Of a DNA stretch of 64,000 nt, positions 27,468 through 36,090 are shown in pieces (position 1 is the first letter of the stretch; each line of letters begins with the position of its first letter). The position numbers were made by a program, and so were the translations under genes. The notes below the pieces were generated by a model. It had not been told where the DNA came from, did no database searches, and saw only the letters and a program-made list of their open reading frames with translations. This stretch comes from Nitrincola sp048264025 (GTDB taxonomy: Bacteria; Pseudomonadota; Gammaproteobacteria; Pseudomonadales; Balneatricaceae): contig NZ_JBLXDN010000010.1 in the NCBI RefSeq assembly GCF_048264025.1, positions 61,308 through 125,307 on the forward strand, read 5' to 3'.

Positions 27468-27926
27468 TCAGGCTGTGGCAGCATCAGGATGTGCTCGGAC
27501 CAGCTCCAGAGCTTTGTCAACCAGGGTTTCAGCTTGCTCACACAGACTTTCCATGGATTCAAATCCGAAGCGGTGTACATCGCGCAGGGAGCGATCCAGC
27601 ACCAGCAGTTTGCCCACACTGATGATGACGCGACCGAATCCTTCATGTGACAGGCTGAACAGCGGGGTCGCCATCATGCCGCAGCCGGCTTCAATACGCA
27701 TGGCGATGGCACTGTAATAAGCTTTCAGACGGGCCAGAATCTCCTCATCCGGATCGCCGATGATGGGAATCTCACGCCGCTGTGCCTTGGTGACAATATA
27801 GGGTTGTAGCAACTCAGTGGTATTGAGCTGCGCATTGACGCCATAGCTGTCAAAGGCTCGGGTCTGACGGATCATCTCGGCAATAAATGGGTGGTCGGGC
27901 AAGGTTGCTTCAGCGCAGAGGCTCAT
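27468..27926 (-). CDS. NifX-associated protein (DUF269)
   Basis: A 152-residue protein of the NifX-associated family, found directly downstream of nifX in most diazotrophs. Characteristic stretches are PFIAEMIRQTRAFDSYG, YYSAIAMRIEAGCGMMATP and VISVGKLLVLDRSLRDVHRFGF. The biochemical function is not established; a role in FeMo-cofactor synthesis is assumed from conserved synteny. Here a RseC-like gene is inserted between it and nifX, overlapping its start by 17 bases. Confidence 0.92.
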   Translation of the reverse strand: MSLCAEATLPDHPFIAEMIRQTRAFDSYGVNAQLNTTELLQPYIVTKAQRREIPIIGDPDEEILARLKAYYSAIAMRIEAGCGMMATPLFSLSHEGFGRVIISVGKLLVLDRSLRDVHRFGFESMESLCEQAETLVDKALELVRAHPDAATA

Positions 27927-28365
27927 AATCTTTCTCCAGAAGTTGGGGGTTGTAAGCTAAGGGTTGGGTATCCTGATCTGCATGGAAAAGATGGACCTGA
28001 GGCGGTTTGCGTACAGCAAGCTGGCTGCTAATGAATAGGCCGCCTGCCAGGCCGGTCAGGCAGCCGATAGCAGTGGCCAGGTTGCCCCAGGGGGATGCCA
28101 GCAGCGCCGTGATCAGCATGGTGACACAGGGCAGACTGTAGACCAGCAGGGCTATGCGCAGCAGTTCACCTTCTTCAACATCAGCACGGACTCGCTGCCC
28201 CTCTTTCCAGGTTTGTTGAGCTGCAGGTAAGCTCAACAGCTGGGTACGTCGGCTACCGGAACAGATTTTGTTGACTCCGCACGTCTTGCAGGATTCCAGG
28301 CAATCAGCTTGCATCGCCAGCAGACCGTCTGCTGAGCGTACAATTTTTCCTTGCGTTGTCAGCAT
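27910..28365 (-). CDS. RseC/MucC-family membrane protein inside the nif operon
   Basis: About 151 residues. An N-terminal soluble part has a cysteine cluster (CLESCKTCGVNKIC, spacing C-x3-C-x2-C-x5-C). Two membrane helices follow (ALLVYSLPCVTMLITALLA and LATAIGCLTGLAGGLFIS), then a cytoplasmic tail. This is the RseC layout, and RseC proteins work with Rsx/Rnf complexes to reduce the SoxR [2Fe-2S] cluster. The ATG at 28365 overlaps the nifX stop and follows GGAGG; a TTG at 28386 is less likely. Because an Rnf1 operon lies in the same cluster, this protein may couple Rnf to nitrogenase or cofactor assembly. That is inference. Confidence 0.82.
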   Translation of the reverse strand: MLTTQGKIVRSADGLLAMQADCLESCKTCGVNKICSGSRRTQLLSLPAAQQTWKEGQRVRADVEEGELLRIALLVYSLPCVTMLITALLASPWGNLATAIGCLTGLAGGLFISSQLAVRKPPQVHLFHADQDTQPLAYNPQLLEKDYEPLR

Positions 28366-28853
28366 GATGGCCAATCCTCCTGCCAACCTTCAGCGAGCAT
28401 GGCTGAGAAGCGCTCATCGGCCGGTAGGGTGTTATGTTGTTGACGAAGCGCCCGAGTCAGCCAGATGGGCGGAGACTGCTGCCAGGCGTCGATCAGCTGT
28501 TTAAGCAGGTCTTCGATCAGCTCACCCTGCTCTACTTTCAATGGCTGCACACCAGCGGCCAGCAGTTGGCGAATCGCCGAGGCGCCTACGGCATTACAGT
28601 ACACTGCGGCACAGCCTTGCAGCAGTCTGACCTTGGCTTCGAGCTTGCCTTCCTGTTGGTCTTTCAGGGTGTCATTGCCGGAAAATTCAGCGATTTCAGC
28701 CACCCGATAATCCGCCGCGCTAAGGCTGTAGATGACAAAGGCTTCTGCCGCACCGAAATGCTGGTTAACCTGGCAGCGATCACTGCTGGCAAACGCAATT
28801 TGCAATCGGCTGGTGTCGGATCTGGCTGGATTAATCAGCTTCAAGTGACGCAT
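28359..28853 (-). CDS. nifX: FeMo-cofactor carrier protein NifX
   Basis: A 164-residue protein that binds NifB-cofactor and VK-cluster intermediates and shuttles them to NifEN. The NifX/NifB-C domain is clear (IAFASSDRCQVNQHFGAAEAFVIYSL near 18-45; GCAAVYCNAVGASAIRQLLAAGVQPLKV). The C-terminal extension (PPIWLTRALRQ...) is shared with NifY-type proteins. Its start lies 23 bases inside nifN and its stop overlaps the RseC-like gene. Confidence 0.94.
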   Translation of the reverse strand: MRHLKLINPARSDTSRLQIAFASSDRCQVNQHFGAAEAFVIYSLSAADYRVAEIAEFSGNDTLKDQQEGKLEAKVRLLQGCAAVYCNAVGASAIRQLLAAGVQPLKVEQGELIEDLLKQLIDAWQQSPPIWLTRALRQQHNTLPADERFSAMLAEGWQEDWPSC

Positions 28854-30243
28854 TGTCAGCCTCCCCTGTCATAGGTTGATAGGCATAAGCGGTTTGGGTG
28901 GCATAGATGGACACGTGGGGCTTGATGGCATGCTGATGCTCCTGTTCCAGCAATTGATTAGCCAGTAGCGTCAGGGTGTTGCGTGTACCGCGATAGCCGA
29001 TCCAGAGCTGGTGCTGTGCACCCAATCGGTCATAGATCGGCCAGCCAGCTCGCACTAACGGAATGTGCAGCCTGGCCGCTGTCTCGGCCGCATGGGCGTT
29101 ACTGATCAGCAGTTGTGCCTGATGGCTACGGGCCGTTTGTTCCAGATCTTCCAAATCGCCGATAAACACCTCGTTGACTGGCACATCGGCTAGCAGTGCG
29201 GCGTGATGCGGGCTGACGGCCGCGACAACCTCCCCGCCAGTACTGATTATTAATTGGCTGAGTGAATAGAGTAGATCTGGATCGGCCGCAATGGCATAAC
29301 GAGCAAAGCCCAGCATAAAGTGGGTATCCAGCAGGCTGTCTTGCAGTTGGCTACGTTCACGCTCCAGCCTTACGGAGACGGCTTGTCCACTGAGTTGGCG
29401 CAGGGTCTCCACCAGTGCATCCATGGTGTCTAGTCCCATCAGACTGTCGAAGCGGTAATCCTCAACACCGGTGCGCTGGTGTAACAGATCGGCAGCTTTA
29501 TGCAGGGAGCGGCCTATAACCAGGGTGGCACGGGCTTGCCCCAGGGTGGTAAAGGCTTCTACCGGGGTGCCGCCCACGGTTAGGGGCGTAAAGTCATCTT
29601 CGGTCAGATGACCATCCAGGGCATCACCGACATCGGGCAGGATGGCTGGCTGCAGGGAAAAGCTTTCTACCAGATCACGCAGATACTCCAGGTCAGCTGC
29701 CGTCAGCATAGAGGATACCAACAGATTGATCTGCTCTGGGCGCTCACCTGCGTGCCCCGGATTATCGGCTACCAGTTGACTGATCAGCGCTTCAACCGCA
29801 AGGGCATAACCGCTTTCCAGCCCACCGCTGTAATCTGGTGTGACAACCGGGATGATCGGTGTGTTGCTGTATTCAGGGTGTTGATGGTAGAAGCGTTTAA
29901 CCAGGCCCTGGATATCACTGCCCTGGGTTTCCGATAAGCCGGTAGTCGGAATGCCGATCAGGGCGGGCTGGCGCTTTTCGATCACCGTACGTAACCCTTG
30001 AAAGACATTGTCATCAGCGCCCATGACCGTGGTTGTCTGGTCCATGGCGGTGGTTTGCAGGGGGATAGGCTCACGAAAGTGGCGCACAAAAAACACCTTG
30101 GCAAAGGCACTGCAACCCTGTGAGCCGTGCAGCATGGGTAACGCATGGCGTATGCCAAGAAACGCCAGAATTGCACCGGTGGGTTGGCTGACTTTGAGTG
30201 GATTCACTGCCAGGGGTTTTTGGCGTTTAATGATCTTGGCCAT
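28831..30243 (-). CDS. nifN: Nitrogenase FeMo-cofactor scaffold subunit NifN
   Basis: Beta subunit of the NifEN scaffold on which NifB-cofactor is matured to FeMo-co. At 470 residues it has the family length and similarity to NifK. The conserved Cys region is HGSQGCSAFAKVFFVRHFRE (near 40-58), with IPTTGLSETQGSDIQG replacing the NifK VSTTCMAEVIGDD motif, as expected for NifN. It overlaps the nifE end by 17 bases and the nifX start by 23, so nifENX are tightly coupled. Confidence 0.96.
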   Translation of the reverse strand: MAKIIKRQKPLAVNPLKVSQPTGAILAFLGIRHALPMLHGSQGCSAFAKVFFVRHFREPIPLQTTAMDQTTTVMGADDNVFQGLRTVIEKRQPALIGIPTTGLSETQGSDIQGLVKRFYHQHPEYSNTPIIPVVTPDYSGGLESGYALAVEALISQLVADNPGHAGERPEQINLLVSSMLTAADLEYLRDLVESFSLQPAILPDVGDALDGHLTEDDFTPLTVGGTPVEAFTTLGQARATLVIGRSLHKAADLLHQRTGVEDYRFDSLMGLDTMDALVETLRQLSGQAVSVRLERERSQLQDSLLDTHFMLGFARYAIAADPDLLYSLSQLIISTGGEVVAAVSPHHAALLADVPVNEVFIGDLEDLEQTARSHQAQLLISNAHAAETAARLHIPLVRAGWPIYDRLGAQHQLWIGYRGTRNTLTLLANQLLEQEHQHAIKPHVSIYATQTAYAYQPMTGEADNASLEAD

Positions 30244-31636
30244 GTTGCTCTCCTTTAACCGGGGTCTGCCAGGGTGCCGGTGTTCTCAGTGATGACCAGA
30301 TAGGTGACTCCAGCGTCAGGGAGAGCTGGCGAGCCAGCTCCAGCATGCCGTCATAACCGGCATAGCCGAACTCGCGCTCCTGATTGATGTCCAGAAAAGG
30401 AATTCGGGCTTTCAGCGCGGTATACATGTTACGGCCCCCGGCAATCAGCATATCGGCACGGTAGTCACGGATGGTATCCAGCAGCGCCCTTGGGCTGCCA
30501 TCATCAAGCATGCGGGCATCCTCACCCATGATGTCGCGGATACGTTGTTTGTCTTCTTCGGTAGATTTTTTGGTACCGGTTGCCACCACTTCCATACCCA
30601 GATCTTGCAAAGCAGAAACTATGGACCAGGATTTCACCCCACCGGTATACAACAACACGCGCTTACCCTTTAAGCGCTCTCGCCAGGGGGCAAGCAGGGT
30701 GTGGATACGGGCCTCTTCACGGGCAATCAGTTGTTCGGTGCGCAGGGTGAGGTCAGGGTCCTGAAGCAGATGCGCCAGGCTGCGCAGGGCATCAGAGGTG
30801 TCTTCTACGCCATAGAAGCTGCCTTCAAACCAGGGAATGCCATAGTGCTCCTGCATTTTGCGGGCAACGTTCAACAATGCCTTGGCACAGACGACCATAT
30901 TGGCTTCGGCGCGGTGCATGGTCTGTACCTGGTGGAAGCGAGCATCACCGGACAGGGTACAAAGGATGCGCAGCCCCAGTTCATCGAGTAACGGCAGTAC
31001 CTGCCAGAATTCACCGGCGATGTTGTATTCACCGATCAGGTTGATGTCATGCACCTGTATGCCAGGGCGCTGAACCTCAGCAGCTATGGGCTCCGGTTCA
31101 GCGGTACCGATGACGTACTTAAACATGGCCTCTCCGGCCAGACGGTTGCCCAGGTTTTTGGTACCGTAGAATCCAGCCGAGTCCACCGGTATCACCGGCA
31201 GGCTGAAATGCGTGCTGGCGGCGCGGCAGACGGCTTCAAAGTCATCGCCGATCAAGGCGGGGACACAGGTGTTATAGACAAATACCGCCGCGGGAGAATA
31301 GTCCCTGAGCGCCTGGGCAATACTGTGAAACAGGCGTTTTTCACCCTGACCCATAATCACATCCTGCTCAGTCAGATCTGTGGTCATACCGATACGATAC
31401 AGCGTTGGACCGGAGGAACGGGTGCCGCGGTTATCCCAGGAACTGCCTGCACAGGCGATGGAGCCATGGACGATATGCGCCACATCAGCAATAGGGAGTA
31501 AGGCGATCTGGGCGCCGTCAAAGGCACAGCCACCGTCCGACGCACCGGGTTTTGGCGGAGTGCAACCACTCTTTGCTTTGCTGTTATGGCTGCAAGCGGG
31601 CTCATCCAGTAACGCGGCCAGTTGTTTTGCCTGCAT
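30227..31636 (-). CDS. nifE: Nitrogenase FeMo-cofactor scaffold subunit NifE
   Basis: Alpha subunit of the NifEN scaffold, 469 residues, related to NifD. Cluster-ligand cysteines lie in GGCAFDGAQIALL (near 37), SIACAGSSWDNRGT (near 63) and VYNTCVPALIGDDFEAV (near 125). The C-terminal EREFGYAGYDGM stretch corresponds to the NifD region holding the cofactor His. A GAGGAAG ribosome site precedes the ATG. It is the first gene of nifE-N-X-rseC-DUF269-DUF683-fdxB, behind its own sigma-54 promoter. Confidence 0.96.
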   Translation of the reverse strand: MQAKQLAALLDEPACSHNSKAKSGCTPPKPGASDGGCAFDGAQIALLPIADVAHIVHGSIACAGSSWDNRGTRSSGPTLYRIGMTTDLTEQDVIMGQGEKRLFHSIAQALRDYSPAAVFVYNTCVPALIGDDFEAVCRAASTHFSLPVIPVDSAGFYGTKNLGNRLAGEAMFKYVIGTAEPEPIAAEVQRPGIQVHDINLIGEYNIAGEFWQVLPLLDELGLRILCTLSGDARFHQVQTMHRAEANMVVCAKALLNVARKMQEHYGIPWFEGSFYGVEDTSDALRSLAHLLQDPDLTLRTEQLIAREEARIHTLLAPWRERLKGKRVLLYTGGVKSWSIVSALQDLGMEVVATGTKKSTEEDKQRIRDIMGEDARMLDDGSPRALLDTIRDYRADMLIAGGRNMYTALKARIPFLDINQEREFGYAGYDGMLELARQLSLTLESPIWSSLRTPAPWQTPVKGEQHGQDH

Positions 31637-31710
31637 AGTCGCTTCCTCTGTCTATTACTGAGGCTGAATCCGGCTAAACCGATTTTTTCAGCATAGGTCT
31701 GTAGAGAATT

Positions 31711-31725
31711 GCAAAGGCTGTGCCA
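31711..31725 (-). promoter_or_regulatory. Sigma-54 promoter of nifE
   Basis: On the minus strand TGGCAC-AGCCT-TTGC is an exact -24/-12 match. The predicted start is ~12 bases downstream, leaving a leader of about 60 bases before nifE. An AT-rich block with an IHF-like sequence (31765-31777, one mismatch to the consensus) separates it from the NifA site. Confidence 0.93.
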
Positions 31726-31828
31726 CGCAGGTTTTCACTAAAGGATTTGATATTTATATAATAAAAACAATAAATTATATTTTCTATGCTGCGCATGTCC
31801 GAGGGCATGTCATACCTGACAGACAAAA

Positions 31829-31844
31829 TGTCTTAAAGGCGACA
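31829..31844. promoter_or_regulatory. NifA upstream activator site for nifE
   Basis: TGT-CTTAAAGGCG-ACA fits TGT-N10-ACA exactly and lies ~104 bases upstream of the nifE -24 element, the usual distance for NifA looping. Confidence 0.85.
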
Positions 31845-31916
31845 AAGTGCTTGAAGCAATTAAGTAAGGGTGAGGCTGAGCAACCTGGGCAAGTGGTTGT
31901 CAGCCTCGGGGGGGGA

Positions 31917-32900
31917 CTAAAGTGTATAGGGCTTATGTAACCAATTACGGATCCACAGCGCTTGGCGCTCTGAGATGTAGCGGTAGTCGTTGATCCAGTC
32001 CTCCTGTAAGCGCTGTGCCAGTTCTTTGGGCACCAGGTTGCCGGCGACCATGGCAAAATACCAGGCACCGAAAAAGCCGGCGGCCTTATCGAAGCTGCGT
32101 AACTGGGCAGCCATGTCGGTCGCGTTGGCACTTAGCTCCCAGGGGAGTGTTTTCAGTGTGCTGGCTTTAATGGCTTGGGGTTGCAGCCGCAGTTCCTGGA
32201 CGCCATAGGGGTTCTGACTTTGATGGCGCTGAAAAAACCAGTGACGATGGAAATCAGTGAGTCCGCTACCTGGCCCTTCTTTCCATTCACTGAAAAAGCG
32301 CTGTAGTGACGGTGTATTTACGGCCGTTTCCAGTGCGAGGTGCAGGTTAGTCAGGCAGCTTACTCGGTAAACAGGAAACCCCAGGGGTTGTCCATCCAGA
32401 CGTGCTGGATGCAACGGATCGGTCAGGTCTGCCAGATCCAGTGGCGCAGCGGCAGTACTATTGAGCAATTGCCGGTCCATCACTTCCTGTAACTCCTCGA
32501 CTTCCAACTGCCAGCAGGCTTCGGGGGCATGGCCGTAGCTGGCGGTAAAAAAGTGAGTGACGCCATTAAAGCGTGTAACCAGGGGCTGCAGTGACTCAAT
32601 ATCGATCAACAACTGTTCGAAATCACCGCTTTGCTGAAGTGATCTCTCTAACCACTCTTCTATATTCTGGCTGAGCAGGGTGCCATCCTGATGGCGAATA
32701 CCCCCGCTTCTGAACCAGCCGGAGCGGCTAAATCGATGTTTGAAGCTGGCTTCTGGCCAACAAGTGTTGAGATAGGTTAACAGTGCGGTGTGATGGGGGC
32801 GTGGCTGCAGGCGCGCAATGCCTTTAGCCAGGTAATCTACACCGGGTCCAGAGTGTTGCAGGCTGTCAGGCTGTACTATAGCCGATACCCTGTTCTGCAT
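31917..32900 (-). CDS. Nif-cluster protein of unknown function (327 residues)
   Basis: A soluble, mainly helical protein with no signal peptide, membrane helix or cysteine cluster. It lies between the DUF6129-like gene and nifE. Recurrent features are an aromatic/His-rich middle (GLTDFHRHWFFQRHQSQNPYG) and a C-terminal helical segment (FFGAWYFAMVAGNLVPKELA). The ATG at 32900 has a GGAGA site; the frame opens 20 codons further upstream, over the preceding gene. I do not recognise a family. Placement at the end of the nifHDKT-fdx-nifY run suggests co-expression with nitrogenase; function cannot be stated. Confidence 0.8.
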   Translation of the reverse strand: MQNRVSAIVQPDSLQHSGPGVDYLAKGIARLQPRPHHTALLTYLNTCWPEASFKHRFSRSGWFRSGGIRHQDGTLLSQNIEEWLERSLQQSGDFEQLLIDIESLQPLVTRFNGVTHFFTASYGHAPEACWQLEVEELQEVMDRQLLNSTAAAPLDLADLTDPLHPARLDGQPLGFPVYRVSCLTNLHLALETAVNTPSLQRFFSEWKEGPGSGLTDFHRHWFFQRHQSQNPYGVQELRLQPQAIKASTLKTLPWELSANATDMAAQLRSFDKAAGFFGAWYFAMVAGNLVPKELAQRLQEDWINDYRYISERQALWIRNWLHKPYTL

Positions 32901-32925
32901 GCTGTTCTCCCCGTCAGATTCAGGC

Positions 32926-33201
32926 CTAATCGTCATCGTCATGAAGTGCCAAAACCACACCGCAGGCGATTGTCAGGTCATTGGTCAGGCTGGCGCAGTG
33001 TGCGCTTGCATCCACCAGATACAGATCAAACCCTGTTCCCTGATAAGCCGGCTTGGCGCGTCCAGGTATATCGTTGTCGCTGCAGCAGGTCAGGCTGGCA
33101 TCTGGCAAAAAGGCTTTAAACAGCTGCGTATCATCCCTGAGTGCCAGAGGCGTTTGCTCGATGGCCTGGGCCAATTGCTGTAATGCACCGGCGGCGATCA
33201 T
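32926..33201 (-). CDS. Small nif-cluster protein (DUF6129-like)
   Basis: A 91-residue protein whose start overlaps the nifY stop by four bases (ATGA). The sequence has a helical N-terminus (LQQLAQAIEQTPLALRDD), a CC pair near residue 39, FDLYLVDASAHCASLTNDL, and an acidic tail of four Asp. It resembles the small DUF6129 proteins encoded after nifY in Azotobacter-type clusters; this match is from memory of gene order and pattern, not a search. Function unknown. Confidence 0.72.
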   Translation of the reverse strand: MIAAGALQQLAQAIEQTPLALRDDTQLFKAFLPDASLTCCSDNDIPGRAKPAYQGTGFDLYLVDASAHCASLTNDLTIACGVVLALHDDDD

Positions 33202-33905
33202 TCTTCGGCCTCTTCGACGAAGCGTTGTAGCAATACATTTTCTTTACCCAGAATTTTAGCTAGCCAAGGAGGTGGGTTGACCAGGGTGCTTTGCAACGCA
33301 TTCAGCGTATCTCGAGCGGCGCCGGGCTTAGGAAACTTAATGGGATGGACGCCTGCACGTACCACTTTGGCCGCCGCCGGACCACCGATAGACTGTACAT
33401 AAAGCAATTGGCAGTCGCCGATCAGCTCGGCTCTGGCGGTGTTGCGGTCATCTGCCGTCTGCGTGCTGCTGGCATCACGTATATCGGCTAGATAGAGCCC
33501 CTCAGTGTTGACGCGGTAAATCAAAAACCGCAGACAGGAACCAAAATGGCCATCCAGCAGTTCGGCATTGTTCGACGCCACAGCCACCTTAATACTGGGT
33601 GAGCCCTGCATCGACACCGGCATCGTCTCTATTTCCGGTGTTATGAGCTGAGCTTCCTGCTCGCCCCAAAGGTATCGCAGTGCATTTTTGATGCTATCAC
33701 GGCTATAGTCTTCGGGTAGTTCGCCATCGTCACCGCTAAGAATACGGTTAATATCTTCGACGGTCAGCGTCTGTAGCTTGGCTTCGGTAATCGGCAAGCC
33801 GAGATAGGAACCCATAGCGACTACAAAAATGGTCGGGTCTTGTTCGGACAGTACCCGTGCCGCTTGGGATAAGCGACGTGCGGCGCCTTGGCTGATACTG
33901 GTCAT
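33198..33905 (-). CDS. nifY: Nitrogenase-associated protein NifY/NafY
   Basis: A 235-residue two-domain protein. The N-terminal ~100 residues form a helical domain (GAARRLSQAARVLSEQDPTI), which in NafY binds apo-dinitrogenase. The C-terminal NifX-like domain binds FeMo-co (IKVAVASNNAELLDGHFGSCLRFLIYRV near 103-130). It acts as a chaperone-insertase for cofactor-deficient NifDK. It follows the fdx gene after an 80-base gap containing a strong hairpin. Confidence 0.9.
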   Translation of the reverse strand: MTSISQGAARRLSQAARVLSEQDPTIFVVAMGSYLGLPITEAKLQTLTVEDINRILSGDDGELPEDYSRDSIKNALRYLWGEQEAQLITPEIETMPVSMQGSPSIKVAVASNNAELLDGHFGSCLRFLIYRVNTEGLYLADIRDASSTQTADDRNTARAELIGDCQLLYVQSIGGPAAAKVVRAGVHPIKFPKPGAARDTLNALQSTLVNPPPWLAKILGKENVLLQRFVEEAEE

Positions 33906-33940
33906 GGAATTTTTTCCCCTTGCGAAAGCTAATGGATATA

Positions 33941-33970
33941 CTGAAACCGGCCGGTTAAGGCCGGTTTCAG
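33941..33970 (-). other. Strong intergenic hairpin between fdx and nifY
   Basis: CTGAAACCGGCC and GGCCGGTTTCAG form a perfect 12-bp stem with a six-base loop. No T-run follows on the minus strand, so it is not a typical terminator. It could stabilise or process the long nifH-to-nifY transcript, or reduce expression of the downstream genes. Confidence 0.78.
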
Positions 33971-33985
33971 TTATGACAGCCTGGA

Positions 33986-34177
33986 TCAGGCCGCCAGTGT
34001 GATACAGTCGACTGGGCAGACCGCCACACAGCGCGGCTCACCCTCATCAACACACTCATCACAGCTGCTGGCATTGATCACATAGGTTCCACGCTTGGCG
34101 CTGATTGACACAGTGGGGCATTCCACTTCACAGTCGCCACAGGCCGTACAGATATCCGGATCTATTTTCATTGACAT
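33986..34177 (-). CDS. Small 2[4Fe-4S] ferredoxin between nifT and nifY
   Basis: A 63-residue ferredoxin with motifs CTACGDCEVECP (near 10) and CDECVDEGEPRCVAVCP (near 39). The second motif has the widened spacing between its second and third Cys that is typical of nif/Alv-type ferredoxins. The ATG at 34177 is chosen because GGAGG lies nine bases before it; the frame opens five codons earlier. It probably carries electrons to nitrogenase or to cofactor assembly. Confidence 0.88.
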   Translation of the reverse strand: MSMKIDPDICTACGDCEVECPTVSISAKRGTYVINASSCDECVDEGEPRCVAVCPVDCITLAA

Positions 34178-34216
34178 GGTTACATCCTCCACAGTTAACC
34201 AAGAAGCCTATGGCCT

Positions 34217-34432
34217 TCAGTCCATGCGTTTGGCGCGCAGGGATTTGGGAAGTGACGGCATGTTGTCTAGTGGATCGATGTAGTATCGCTGGCCACCGGC
34301 CAGTGTCAGCTCACCTCCCCACTTTTGCGGCTGGTTAAATTCCAGCGACTCAACCGGGACTTCCAGATCCTTTTTCGGCATGTAGAAGGTCAGTCCACCG
34401 TCTGCTGCCTGACTGATGATAATGTTGGCCAT
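34217..34432 (-). CDS. nifT: Nitrogen fixation protein NifT/FixU
   Basis: A 71-residue member of the NifT/FixU family (MANIIISQAADGGLTFYMPKKDLE). The conserved WGGELTLAGGQRYYIDP is present. It is encoded directly after nifK in most diazotrophs; its function is unknown and it is not essential in organisms tested. The ATG at 34432 with a GGAG site is used rather than an earlier start. Confidence 0.93.
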   Translation of the reverse strand: MANIIISQAADGGLTFYMPKKDLEVPVESLEFNQPQKWGGELTLAGGQRYYIDPLDNMPSLPKSLRAKRMD

Positions 34433-34459
34433 AGGTTTCTCCTGCACTGAATCGTCTGA

Positions 34460-36031
34460 TTAACGCACCAGATCATAGTTAAAGTCTGTTTGCGCCATCA
34501 GACGGGTATCATCATCCATGCGCTCCAGTACGGCATTCACCAGGGTGGTCAGTATCGTCATCGCACCTTCGTAGCCCATGGTGGTTGAACGGTGCAGGTG
34601 ATGGCGATCAAAGATCGGGAAGCCAATACGGATGAGAGGCACCTCGAACTCCTTGCCTTTATGCAGGGTGTCACGCTGGATAAACTTGCCGTAGGAGTTA
34701 CCGATCATGAAGTCCGGTTTTTCAGTGAACATCAATGAACGGAAGTGCCACAGATCATGACGCGAAAACAGCTGGGTCTGATTGTTGACCGGTGCTGAAT
34801 CCTGCAGCATTTTCTTCATGCGTTTTTCCCAGCGCTTGCCGCCGCTCTGGCAGAGTACATGGCTTGGCTCGGCACCCAGCTCCAGCAGAAACTTGGTCAG
34901 TCCCAGGGTAAAGTCAGGGTCGCCATAGAGGGCAAACTTCTTACCGTGTAACCAGGTGTGGGAGTCGGTCATCATATCCACCAGGCGTCCACGCTCCTTG
35001 GCCAGGCTATCCGGAATCGCTTTGCCTGTCAGACGCGATACTGCCATGAGGAAGTTATCAGTCAATTCCAGCCCCATGGGGATATCCAGCTTGGGAACAT
35101 CATGGTGCCAGGTATTGGTCAGCAGTTTATCCGTTTTGACCAGGTGCAAGGGTTGCAGCAAGATGGTGGTGATGGCATTGGGCGCATCTTTCATTTCATC
35201 CTGTGTGGTACCGCCTGAATACATGCGGTACTCACCGTCTGCCGGTGTATCCAGCACTTCGGTCGGATCTGACAGCAGACTGTAATCAACGCCCATCTCC
35301 TGCATCATGCGATGGATAACACGGTAGTTACCCAGATAGGTCTCGAAACCCGGTACCAGGTTGATTTTACCGTTACTACCCACCTCTTTATCGTCCATGT
35401 GGTTGAGGGTGAAGTAACGGGCGATGCCTTCAAACATGTTGTCCCAGCCGGTTACATGTGAGCCAACAAAGGATGGCGTATGCGCAAATGGCGTAGGAAA
35501 GTCTTGCTCCACCGCACCGGCTTTTTTGGCGTTGCCGATAAAGGCATTCAGGTCATCACCGATAACCTCAGCCATGCAAGTGGTGGAAACAGCGATCATC
35601 TCAGGTTTGTAAAGTGCCTTGGCATTTTCCAGTCCGTCGATCATATTTTTCTGGCCGCCGAACACCGCCGCATCTTCTGTCATGGAATCGGAAACACAGG
35701 CTACCGGCTCCTTGAAATGGCGGTTGAAATAGGTGCGGAAGTACGCCACACAGCCTTGTGATCCATGCACATAGGGTAGGGTTTTTTCAAAGCCCAGTGC
35801 GCAGAGTACCGCCCCCAGCGGTTGACAGGCCTTGGCCGGGTTAACCGTCAGAGCTTCGCGGGCAAAGTTGAGCTCTTTATATTCAACTGAGGTGGTCCAG
35901 ATGAAAGTGTCATCGACTGTATCGACCGGATGACCGTTTTCATAGTCACCTTTTTTGCGCGCCAGCACATCCTTGTACTCATCATTCTGGAACAAGGGGT
36001 AGCTTTGTTTGATATTTTCAATGTCTTGCAT
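34460..36031 (-). CDS. nifK: Nitrogenase MoFe protein beta subunit
   Basis: With NifD forms the alpha2beta2 dinitrogenase; NifK holds half of the P-cluster. The 523-residue long form resembles Azotobacter-type NifK. P-cluster ligand regions are NPAKACQPLGA, HGSQGCVAYFRTYFNRHF and VSTTCMAEVIGDDLNAF. AAGGAG lies seven bases before the ATG. It is the third gene of nifHDKT. Confidence 0.98.
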   Translation of the reverse strand: MQDIENIKQSYPLFQNDEYKDVLARKKGDYENGHPVDTVDDTFIWTTSVEYKELNFAREALTVNPAKACQPLGAVLCALGFEKTLPYVHGSQGCVAYFRTYFNRHFKEPVACVSDSMTEDAAVFGGQKNMIDGLENAKALYKPEMIAVSTTCMAEVIGDDLNAFIGNAKKAGAVEQDFPTPFAHTPSFVGSHVTGWDNMFEGIARYFTLNHMDDKEVGSNGKINLVPGFETYLGNYRVIHRMMQEMGVDYSLLSDPTEVLDTPADGEYRMYSGGTTQDEMKDAPNAITTILLQPLHLVKTDKLLTNTWHHDVPKLDIPMGLELTDNFLMAVSRLTGKAIPDSLAKERGRLVDMMTDSHTWLHGKKFALYGDPDFTLGLTKFLLELGAEPSHVLCQSGGKRWEKRMKKMLQDSAPVNNQTQLFSRHDLWHFRSLMFTEKPDFMIGNSYGKFIQRDTLHKGKEFEVPLIRIGFPIFDRHHLHRSTTMGYEGAMTILTTLVNAVLERMDDDTRLMAQTDFNYDLVR

Positions 36032-36090
36032 GACCGTCTCCTTGCCTGGCCGCTAATCTGCGGACGCAGGCGTGAGTAGTGATAAGGGAA

